A DNA stretch of 5,552 nucleotides from CAXPZW01 sp964221845 (GTDB lineage: Bacteria; Bacteroidota; Bacteroidia; Flavobacteriales_D; Sanyastnellaceae): assembly GCA_964221845.1 (NCBI GenBank), contig CAXPZW010000046.1, positions 1 through 5,552 of the forward strand, read 5' to 3'. Below the pieces are notes generated by a model. It had not been told where the DNA came from. It worked only from the letters and a program-made list of their open reading frames with translations, and made no database searches. Position 1 is the first letter of the stretch; every line of letters starts with the position of its first letter. The translations under genes were made by a program, and so were the position numbers. Of the stretch, positions 1 to 5,330 are shown piece by piece.

Positions 1-184
1 TGCGCTTGTGTTGGATCAGGTCATCTTCCCATACCGCTTTGCGCACCAACATGATCGCATCATCACGCCCCTGCAGTGCTCCGCTCCCACGAAAACGCAT
101 GGCGTGCGGGTCTGAATAGAGCTCCAAAAGGGCGCGTGTATCGGCCATGCGCAAGGGCCGGGTATGCAAGCGGGTACTTTCCAC
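1..184 (-). CDS. GNAT N-acetyltransferase, RimJ/RimL type (N-terminal part, runs off left edge)
   Basis: I read this frame by hand: it is open from a GTG at 184-182 to the window edge and gives 61 residues. They begin VESTRLHTRPLRMADTRALL and continue with ELYSDPHAMRF. This is the usual opening of RimJ/RimL-like GNAT proteins: a first strand ending in an R-L/H-x-x-R-P-L motif, then an acidic helix and 'SDP-x-x-MRF'. The family transfers an acetyl group from acetyl-CoA to an amine, often a protein N-terminus or a small molecule; the substrate here is unknown. The acetyl-CoA-binding part lies outside the window. The start is uncertain. The same frame stays open back to an ATG at 337-335, but the 51 extra residues do not look like GNAT sequence, so I prefer the GTG. 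No Shine-Dalgarno sequence is visible. The gene follows the barrel gene and an NTF2-like remnant on the same strand. Confidence 0.6.
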   Translation of the reverse strand, partial: MESTRLHTRPLRMADTRALLELYSDPHAMRFRGSGALQGRDDAIMLVRKAVWEDDLIQHKR

Positions 185-201
185 AGCATGAAGGTACTTC
201 A

Positions 202-216
202 GTGGGGAGGCCCCAC
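202..216. repeat. Small perfect inverted repeat before the acetyltransferase start
   Basis: GTGGGG (202-207) and CCCCAC (211-216) form a perfect 6-bp stem with a 3-base loop. It lies 17 bases upstream of the preferred GTG start of the acetyltransferase. No T-run follows it on the minus strand, so it is not a convincing terminator there. It could be a leader hairpin, or chance in GC-rich DNA. Confidence 0.25.
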
Positions 217-299
217 GAAAAATCGGACACACGAACACAGGCGCGGAGGACAAGAAAGTTGCAGGCAGCGGATTTCTCGAGGTCGTTTTGAACTTGGGT

Positions 300-419
300 G
301 AATGTGAAGTCCGGAGCCACCAAGCTGTCAACAACATCGAGGCGGCGCCGGTTGAAACCTTGTTCAAACAGGACGCTATCCAGCTGGGTGAGGGTGATGT
401 GGATGGGTTGACCTGAATA
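300..419 (-). pseudogene. Remnant of an NTF2-like / DUF4440-type protein (start missing)
   Basis: The frame opens directly after a TGA at 422-420 and reads about 40 residues, including LTQLDSVLFEQGFNRRRLDV and then VDSLVAPDFTF. The pattern 'LDS-x-LFE-x-GFN ... L-x-x-L-x-x-DF-x-F' matches, from memory, the start of Bacteroidota NTF2-like (SnoaL/DUF4440) proteins. These are small cone-shaped folds often annotated as nuclear transport factor 2 family. There is no ATG in frame before this segment. After DFTF the expected FYHDQGG-like continuation is absent, although the frame stays open to a TGA at 65-63. A decayed or truncated gene is the simplest reading. It begins within about 15 bases of the stop of the upstream barrel gene. 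A sequencing frameshift at either end is the alternative. The family assignment is an inference from a short motif. Confidence 0.4.
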
Positions 420-431
420 TCAATGCTCAAA

Positions 432-1859
432 TCAGTAGTTCACCGTCAACCCCAACACGGGCATAATTGCCACTGTTCTTCGGTCAAACGGCACCACCCC
501 GCCGGCGTCATGCGCCTGGACGCCAAAGGTGCATTCCGCATCCAGCATCAATCGGTCGGTGAGCTTGTAGCCCAGCATGGGGGCCACACGTGCGCTGAGG
601 AAGTTGGCGTAGCGCGGTGTGATGTGGGTGTAGTCCAGCACATCATTGTCGCTGGAGAGCAAGCGGCCGCTTTGGTCCACCACCAGCGTATAGCTGCCGC
701 CCAAGAAAAGGCCCAAGCGCAAGCGCTCGATGTCGTGGTACAGTTCCAGTTGCACCGGCAGGGTGAGCAACGTAGCGGTGTTGTAATGCTTCACGGTACG
801 AATGCTCTGGCCCAGCACTTGATCCGGAACCACACCCAGAACGGTATCGGCCACGAACACTTGGTCAAAGCGGTCGGTCCAGACGGTGTATTCCACACCG
901 GCACTGATGGCCCAATGCCTGGCGTGTTTGATGCGCAATTGTGCACCCAACGAGGTGCCCAGTTCGCGAGACAACGAACCGCTGAGTCGGCGTAAGTATG
1001 TATTGCCGTCATCGGTGTAGCGCTCATTCAGCAACACGGTTCCGGCATACAGGCGGAACGAGATCGGTGATGTGATCGTCTGGAATTTGCCCGGCTTGCG
1101 CGTGGGGGAAGCAGAAGTCAGTACCGCTTGCCCAACCAGACGCGGGTCCATGGACTCCATGGGCGAAAGCCCTTCCGAGGGTGCGGGGTCTTCCAGCTTT
1201 GGTTCATCCGGCGCAGGAGGAGGCACGTCTGCCACTTCACCGGAGAATGGATCCTGTGGTTCTTGCATACCACCGGATGTATTGTTCCAAGCCTTGTTGA
1301 AATCCGGAGTTGGAGTCGTTGCAGGTGTTCCGCCGTTTCCATTGGAACCGCTGACTGCTCCTGAAGGAGAAGGTGTGGTTAGAGTAGGGGGTGACGAACC
1401 ATCAACGTTTGAGGTTGGTGCGGGGGATTCTTGTTCCGCAGAAGTGTCACCCAAGGAAGGAGGGTGTACTGGAGGAAGTGCGGAAGATGCAGGGGCAGAA
1501 GAAGCAGACGAAGCGGAAACAGTATTGGTGGTCGAAGCGTCTTCCGCTGTGCTCGCAGACGTGAGTGAAGCTTCCTTGGTGAGGTCTGCAGCAGTGGCCT
1601 GCTGTTCGAGTTCTTGGGCAAGACGCGGAGCATAGGTGGAGGCTTGGTCGACGTCCCACGCCACCAGTCCCCAGGTCAACCCGGCCACGCCCAGCAGGCC
1701 TAGCAGGAGCAAGAGGAGTTTGGGGCGGCCGCCTTTTTGGGTTACGTGCGCCGGCGTTTGGCCTTGCGCCACGGCCGTCCACAACGCCTCGCGGTCTACT
1801 CCTTCCATGGAGAGCGACCGCGACAGGCGGCTGTTTACTTCTTGTTCAAACCGTTTCAT
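432..1859 (-). CDS. Dual membrane-spanning anti-sigma factor-like protein with C-terminal outer-membrane beta-barrel
   Basis: This 475-residue protein has four parts. Residues 1-47 are a charged cytoplasmic segment (FEQEVNSRL, then REALWTAVAQ). Residues 48-68 are one strongly hydrophobic helix (LLLLLLGLLGVAG...). Residues 70 to about 264 are a low-complexity Ala/Ser/Thr/Pro-rich linker. Residues 265-475 show alternating amphipathic strands of an outer-membrane barrel (SFRLYAGTVLL, ISAGVEYTVW, LRLGLFLGGSYTLVV) and end in a tyrosine, as outer-membrane barrels usually end in an aromatic residue. There is no cleavable signal peptide, because positive residues and the helix lie about 47 residues in. 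This is the layout of the Dma anti-sigma factors known from Bacteroides thetaiotaomicron. In those, the N-terminus binds the sigma factor while the barrel sits in the outer membrane. The ATG overlaps the sigma-factor stop (ATGA), which supports translational coupling and partnership. Anti-sigma activity is inferred from context; the barrel and helix are visible directly. A plain PorT-like barrel protein is the alternative. Confidence 0.82.
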   Translation of the reverse strand: MKRFEQEVNSRLSRSLSMEGVDREALWTAVAQGQTPAHVTQKGGRPKLLLLLLGLLGVAGLTWGLVAWDVDQASTYAPRLAQELEQQATAADLTKEASLTSASTAEDASTTNTVSASSASSAPASSALPPVHPPSLGDTSAEQESPAPTSNVDGSSPPTLTTPSPSGAVSGSNGNGGTPATTPTPDFNKAWNNTSGGMQEPQDPFSGEVADVPPPAPDEPKLEDPAPSEGLSPMESMDPRLVGQAVLTSASPTRKPGKFQTITSPISFRLYAGTVLLNERYTDDGNTYLRRLSGSLSRELGTSLGAQLRIKHARHWAISAGVEYTVWTDRFDQVFVADTVLGVVPDQVLGQSIRTVKHYNTATLLTLPVQLELYHDIERLRLGLFLGGSYTLVVDQSGRLLSSDNDVLDYTHITPRYANFLSARVAPMLGYKLTDRLMLDAECTFGVQAHDAGGVVPFDRRTVAIMPVLGLTVNY

Positions 1860-2419
1860 GTGTTGGCAAATTCAAAGCCGTGTTCCCCCAACAGGATGTG
1901 CAGGCTTTTGGGTTTGGTTTGCAGCCATGCGCGGGCCCGCTCCAACCGTTTGCGGCTGAGGCTGACCTTGATGCCCAGGAGTTCTGCAACCTCCTCGTGG
2001 CTAAATCCGTCCACCACGTGCAGGGTGAACACCTGGTAGTATTTCTCGGGCATGGTCTTCAGGAAACGCACCAAGTCGGCATTACTGAATTGCGACAGTA
2101 CCTCTGGATCCACCGACTCTTCGTGCTCCTCAATGGGTACATGGAAGAAGCGGCGTCCGCGTTTGTTGTACTTCAAACAGGCGTTGATCACAATGCGGCT
2201 CGCCCAGGAGTGGAACGCCCCGCGCTGCGGATCAAACTGCCCGATCTTTTCAAAAATGACAATGAAGGCTTCTTGCAAGATGTCTTGACGTACCGAGGTG
2301 TCGTTCAGGTACCGGCCGCACAGGGCATTCAGGTACGGCAGCAGGCTGTCGTAAAGCTCCCGTTGCGCGGTTTGGTCTCCGCGTTGTGCGCCGGATATGC
2401 TGGCCTGTGGTACGTTCAT
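1856..2419 (-). CDS. ECF-type RNA polymerase sigma-70 factor (Das-like)
   Basis: This 187-residue protein has the two-domain ECF layout. Sigma region 2 spans about residues 20-90 (RELYDSLLPYLNALCGRYL, DILQEAFIVIFEKIGQFD, FHSWASRIVINACLKYNKR) and recognises and melts the -10 element. Sigma region 4 spans about 112-168 (LKTMPEKYYQVFTLHVVDG, then the helix-turn-helix FSHEEVAELLGIKVSLSRKR) and binds the -35/-33 element. Length is normal for ECF factors. The ATG at 2419 fits the family's N-terminal helix (AQRGDQTAQRELYDSLLP). The stop overlaps the downstream barrel gene by 4 bases, so the two are almost certainly co-translated, as expected for a sigma/anti-sigma pair. A terminator-like hairpin ends 11 bases before the start, so expression may rely on readthrough or on a promoter upstream of or inside the hairpin. 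ECF operons are often autoregulated, but I see no clear promoter. The target regulon is unknown. Confidence 0.93.
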   Translation of the reverse strand: MNVPQASISGAQRGDQTAQRELYDSLLPYLNALCGRYLNDTSVRQDILQEAFIVIFEKIGQFDPQRGAFHSWASRIVINACLKYNKRGRRFFHVPIEEHEESVDPEVLSQFSNADLVRFLKTMPEKYYQVFTLHVVDGFSHEEVAELLGIKVSLSRKRLERARAWLQTKPKSLHILLGEHGFEFANT

Positions 2420-2430
2420 CTCGGTGGCCG

Positions 2431-2460
2431 AAAAGCCGGCACATTGTCGTGCCGGCTTTT
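2431..2460 (-). terminator. Hairpin terminator after the lipoprotein gene, abutting the sigma-factor start
   Basis: AAAAGCCGGCAC (2431-2442) and GTGCCGGCTTTT (2449-2460) form a perfect 12-bp stem with a 6-base loop. The GC-rich core is followed by a T-run on both strands, so it could terminate in either direction. On the minus strand it would end the lipoprotein transcript, 75 bases after that gene's stop. It finishes only 11 bases before the sigma-factor ATG, so it may also act as a leader hairpin for that gene. Confidence 0.75.
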
Positions 2461-2535
2461 TCGTTAATCACGTGGTATCAGCGTTTTCGCTTGTGAACCT
2501 TAATCGCTTAATCAATGCTGTAGGGTGATTATGCG

Positions 2536-3015
2536 TCATTCGCAGTCTGAATCGAGCTTCACCCAATCGACGCGGTCAGGGTAGTCGGGGTCCTGGAAGT
2601 TGATCAGGCTGCCGTTGCATTCGAAGATCAGGGGCAATACCGCGATGTTTCCGGAGTTCAAGTCGATGGTCAGCACCCCATCTTCGAAGGTGTAGTTGTG
2701 CGTGCCGGGAATGTGATTTCCGTCGCCTGCCGCGTAGCTGGCGTACGACGCAGCGCACTCTTCCGGGTCTTCTGATTCGCAGTAGTAGGTGTATCGCACG
2801 CCGTCTTCAAAGAGGTACATGGTGTTGGAAATGCCCGAAGCGGAAATGCCGGGAGTGTACTGGGAGTACAGCCACTTGCCTTCGATGCTGTATTCGGTGG
2901 GTGTTTCGGGTACGACGTTTTCGGTATCGTCCACGTTTTCTTTTTGGCAAGAGGTCAAGACCAGGGCGGCGCTCAAACAGAACAGCGCAAATACAGATGT
3001 GCTCAATGGTTTCAT
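2536..3015 (-). CDS. Lipocalin-like lipoprotein, probably surface-exposed
   Basis: This 159-residue protein has a type II signal peptide with lipobox LTSC and lipidated Cys23. The mature protein starts C-Q-K-E-N-V-D-D. That resembles the Bacteroidota lipoprotein export signal (Q-K followed by acidic residues), so it is probably flipped to the cell surface. After a short acidic Pro/Thr linker comes a compact beta-rich domain: IEGKW at 44-48, a YLFEDGVRYTYYC strand near 67-79, YTFEDGVLTIDL near 108-119, and a WVKLDSDCE end. 'G-x-W' near the start and repeated 'F-x-D-G' strands are typical of the small lipocalin-like proteins of this phylum. Four cysteines in the mature domain (79, 87, 133, 158) could form two disulfides. 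Ligand and role are unknown. It is the last gene before the sigma/anti-sigma pair but is separated from it by a terminator. Confidence 0.8.
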   Translation of the reverse strand: MKPLSTSVFALFCLSAALVLTSCQKENVDDTENVVPETPTEYSIEGKWLYSQYTPGISASGISNTMYLFEDGVRYTYYCESEDPEECAASYASYAAGDGNHIPGTHNYTFEDGVLTIDLNSGNIAVLPLIFECNGSLINFQDPDYPDRVDWVKLDSDCE

Positions 3016-3151
3016 GTTGTGAGGATGTGTGTTCCTAAATGGTTGGATTCTTTGGGCGCCTCACATGCAGTATCCCCACATCCCATTTCGCGTGACACTT
3101 GGATGAAGAATAATTTCTAATCAATTGAAAAACAGGGGTGTAAAATTTGAA

Positions 3152-3523
3152 TTATTCCTCTCGCATGATCTTGTCCAACTTCTTCCCCCGGGCCAGTTCT
3201 TCCACTAGCTTGTCCAGGTAGCGGGCTTGGCGAGTTAGTTCGTTGTCGAGGTCTTCGATGCGGTAGCCGCAGATCACGCCCTTGATCAGGTGGGCGTTGG
3301 GGTGCAAGGTGGCGCGTTCGAAGAATTGCTTGAAGGTGACTTTTTCGTCGATTTGCGTTTGGAGCGCGGCCTTGTCAAAGCCGGTGAGCCAGTGGATCAC
3401 GTGGTGGAGCTCTTCTTCGGTGCGGCCTTTCTTCTCGACTTTGGTGACGTAGTGCGGGTACACACCGGCAAAGACCATGTTGGCAATGCGTTCGTGGTGC
3501 TCAGGGGTTGCGGTTGCGGACAT
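3152..3523 (-). CDS. DUF2200 family protein
   Basis: This 123-residue protein matches the DUF2200 family, whose members are about this length, along almost all of it. Recognisable parts are ERIANMVFAGVYPHYVTKVE (11-30), KKGRTEEELHHVIHWLTGFD (31-50), VTFKQFFERATLHPNAHLIK (62-81), GVICGYRIEDLDN (82-94) and the helical end IRYLDKL-type segment RYLDKLVEELARGKKLDKI (101-119). Function is unknown; it is a soluble cytoplasmic protein with no signal peptide or membrane segment. Its single Cys85 lies in the conserved G-V-I-C-G turn. The ATG at 3523 places the conserved ERI motif at residue 11, as expected. It follows the serine hydrolase by 54 bases, and about 136 bases without a gene separate it from the lipoprotein. 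Confidence 0.9.
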   Translation of the reverse strand: MSATATPEHHERIANMVFAGVYPHYVTKVEKKGRTEEELHHVIHWLTGFDKAALQTQIDEKVTFKQFFERATLHPNAHLIKGVICGYRIEDLDNELTRQARYLDKLVEELARGKKLDKIMREE

Positions 3524-3532
3524 AGCAGCTGG

Positions 3533-3552
3533 TATTTTGCCTCAGCAAAATA
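3533..3552 (-). repeat. Perfect 8-bp inverted repeat in the DUF2200 leader
   Basis: TATTTTGC (3533-3540) and GCAAAATA (3545-3552) flank a 4-base loop and end 9 bases before the DUF2200 start codon. On the minus strand the first arm (TATTTTGC) loosely resembles the Bacteroidota -7 element TAnnTTTG. It could therefore be an operator or promoter overlap, or a translation-affecting hairpin. No T-run follows on the minus strand, so it is not a standard terminator. Confidence 0.4.
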
Positions 3553-3577
3553 ACGTACGGAACCCTGGAACGAAAGC

Positions 3578-4297
3578 CTAGCCCTTTCGCTTGGCCTCCA
3601 TCTCCAGTCCGCCTTGGCGCAGGATCATGGCGTGCACCTGGCCCGATGCGTCTTCGAGGAATTCGATGTCGGCCTCCACCACTTTCAAAAAGAAGTGCAG
3701 CGGATCGCTCGCAAACACGTCAAACCACGGCTGGCCGGTGACTTGGGTTTTGAGCTGGCCGTCTTCCACCTTGAAGGATACGTCCACCCCCGGTTGCAGT
3801 GCGTACACACCCACCACGTGCTCGAGTTGGGCGGCGGTCAATGCCACTTCCCTCCGCACCGGAACAGGGCGGTCGGTCTTGTGGCCATTTACCTTGTTGA
3901 TACGGTATTGGAATACGGCGTTCACCCCTTTGCGGCTCACATCAAAAGTCACGGTCGAAAACTCGCCGGGGAAGAAGAAGGTGCCGCTTTCATCGGCGTA
4001 GATTTCCAGTTTGGTGCTGCCCGCGCGCTGGCTGTACAGCTGGCCGTCTTCGTAGGACACGTAGCGCGTTGTGCCGTCGTCGTAGTCGTAAGTACCCACG
4101 AGCTTCTTGGCGTATTTGGCTTTCACAGGTACGGCATCGGCGGCCGTCGGCGGCGCCTTGTCCAAGGCCAGCGCGGCCATGCGGGTAGAGATGTCGGTGG
4201 GGTTCTTGCAATCGCAGTTGGCGAAAATGGCCACAAACACGTCCTCTTCCGGCGCGTAGATGGCGTTGGTCCCGTAGCCAAAATGCCCCCAGAATGC
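3578..4297 (-). pseudogene. C-terminal part of the serine hydrolase with tandem DUF3471-like repeats (frame-shifted)
   Basis: The frame is open from 4297 to the TAG at 3580-3578. It continues the serine hydrolase after the frame break, with GYGTNAIYAPEEDVFVAIF as the natural sequel to the catalytic HSGG motif. A short linker follows, then two related beta-rich units. Unit 1 (about 4114-3905) contains LVGTYDYDDG and YEDGQLYSQ. Unit 2 (about 3832-3611) contains VVGVYALQPG and VEDGQLKTQ. The shared 'VG-x-Y ... EDGQL' pattern is typical of DUF3471-type domains at the end of Bacteroidota serine hydrolases. There is no credible start of its own. The GTG at 4240 would begin in the middle of a core strand of the hydrolase fold, so I treat this as a severed half rather than a separate gene. 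The reading frame is otherwise intact, which suggests a recent mutation or a sequencing error. Confidence 0.75.
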
Positions 4298-5214
4298 TCA
4301 AGGGTGCGGCTGCCGTAAATCTCATCAATCACCCAACCGTATCCGTAGTTGATGTTCTCGCCGTTGTTCAGCGTGTGGTTGGTGAAGGCCTTGGCAATGG
4401 TCTCCCCGCTCACCAGGGTGTTGGCGCGGATGGCGCGGTTCCAGGTGAACAGGTCTTCCACCGTTGACATGAGCGCACCCGCGGCATAGGGCTGGGTCAA
4501 ACTCAGGTACTCAGTATTCTGAAACTCCCCGTTGTTTTGGTAGCCCGAAGCCCGGTTGGCGATGATTTCCGACTGGCTGCCGTATCGCGATTGGTCCATG
4601 CCCAATGGGGCAAAAATCTCTTGCTCAATGAACTCCTCGTAGGTCATGCCCGAGGCCGCCTCGATCACCATGCCCAGCAGGAAGTAGGCGGAGTTGTTGT
4701 AGCTGTATGCCTCTCCGGGCTCAAAGTCCACGGGTTCGTCTTGGAAGACGTCCACCATTTCTTGTGGGGTCTTGTCTTGCCGCCAGGTGTTGGCCCACGC
4801 TTCCATCGAGGTGTAGCTCTTGATGCCTGAAGTGTGGTTGAGCAAGTGGTGCACGGTGATGGTGCGTTCGCCCACCGGGTAGTCCGGCAGGAATTTGGAG
4901 AGGTCGTCGTCCAGCGAGAGCTTGCCTTCTTCCATGAGTATCAGCACGGCCACGGCGGTAAACTGCTTGGTGATGGACGCGATTTCAAACACCATCTCCG
5001 GGCGCATGGGCACTTCCAGTTCCAGGTTGGCTTGGCCAAAGGCTTTGTGGTAGACGATGTGGCCTTCCACAGCTACCAGTGCGGTGGCACCGGGTCCGTC
5101 GGCGGGCCATTCGGCCTGCATGAGGGCGTCAAACTGGGGTTCTAGCGATTGAGATAACAGGGCCAGGGGCAGGGCCGTAACCAGCAGCAAAAGCAGGGTG
5201 GTGAAGGACTTCAT
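4123..5214 (-). CDS. Serine hydrolase, beta-lactamase/PBP class C fold (catalytic part; frame breaks near 4285)
   Basis: This is a secreted member of the class C beta-lactamase/D-alanyl-D-alanine carboxypeptidase/esterase superfamily. Numbering from the ATG at 5214: residues 1-21 are a signal peptide (MKSFTTLLLLLVTALPLALL); S80-I-T-K83 is the S-x-x-K nucleophile motif; Y172-N-N174 is the Y-x-N motif; and H307-S-G309 replaces the K-T-G motif. LLNHTSGI is also a family landmark. The frame extends upstream to an ATG at 5244, but the start at 5214 gives a clean signal peptide. Just after HSGG the frame shifts: the last 53 residues (4284-4126) are a basic Pro/Arg/Trp-rich read-through that does not belong to the family, while the correct continuation lies in the other frame. 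All three catalytic motifs lie before the break. The likely substrate is peptidoglycan-related peptides or esters; it cannot be specified. Confidence 0.85.
   Translation of the reverse strand: MKSFTTLLLLLVTALPLALLSQSLEPQFDALMQAEWPADGPGATALVAVEGHIVYHKAFGQANLELEVPMRPEMVFEIASITKQFTAVAVLILMEEGKLSLDDDLSKFLPDYPVGERTITVHHLLNHTSGIKSYTSMEAWANTWRQDKTPQEMVDVFQDEPVDFEPGEAYSYNNSAYFLLGMVIEAASGMTYEEFIEQEIFAPLGMDQSRYGSQSEIIANRASGYQNNGEFQNTEYLSLTQPYAAGALMSTVEDLFTWNRAIRANTLVSGETIAKAFTNHTLNNGENINYGYGWVIDEIYGSRTLEHSGGILATGPTPSTRRKRTCLWPFSPTAIARTPPTSLPAWPRWPWTRRRRRPPMPYL
4280..4290 (-). other. Frameshift site splitting the serine hydrolase
   Basis: On the minus strand the sequence reads GGGGGCATTTT, two homopolymers in a row. 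Adding one base restores a single frame. An extra T gives HSGGIFGYGTNAIY and an extra G gives HSGGHFGYGTNAIY. Both have the family's spacing between the H-S-G motif and the following G-Y/F-G. The sequence cannot say which run changed. Confidence 0.8.
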
Positions 5215-5330
5215 GGGGATGGAATAACATGCAGCGTTTCGCATCTTAAGATAGTGGTTCTGCGCCGATTCTCAGTCCGAAATCCGCAGCGCTGTTGCCA
5301 GGCTTGTATTCCTGCGGGAAGGTCCACTTC

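Noticed and set aside
423..995. 190-residue open frame on the plus strand
   Set aside because: It is antisense to the barrel domain, His/Gln/Val-rich with no recognisable fold. Strand periodicity and the operon overlap support the minus-strand gene.
1072..1635. 187-residue Ser/Gly/Val-rich plus-strand frame
   Set aside because: It mirrors the low-complexity linker of the minus-strand protein; biased codons there keep several frames open.
1880..2467. 195-residue plus-strand frame over the sigma gene
   Set aside because: The minus strand encodes a clear two-domain ECF sigma factor. The plus frame has no family features and runs through the terminator hairpin.
3016..3151. Promoter search in the spacer upstream of the lipoprotein, including an AT-rich stretch with a TCAATTGA palindrome
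   Set aside because: No TAnnTTTG element with a TTG at proper spacing is present. The 7-bp AT-only repeat around it has a very long loop and could easily be chance.
3571..3589. CGAAAG ... CTTTCG inverted repeat over the serine hydrolase stop codon as a terminator
   Set aside because: The stem is only 6 bp, with a 7-base loop and no T-run after it on the minus strand.
4280..4290. Programmed ribosomal frameshifting in the serine hydrolase
   Set aside because: There is no canonical slippery heptamer, I found no clear downstream pseudoknot, and the family does not use frameshifting. A simple indel explains it.
3614..4318. 234-residue plus-strand frame
   Set aside because: It is antisense to the hydrolase C-terminal repeats and rich in His/Val/Gly, typical of a shadow of GC-rich coding sequence.
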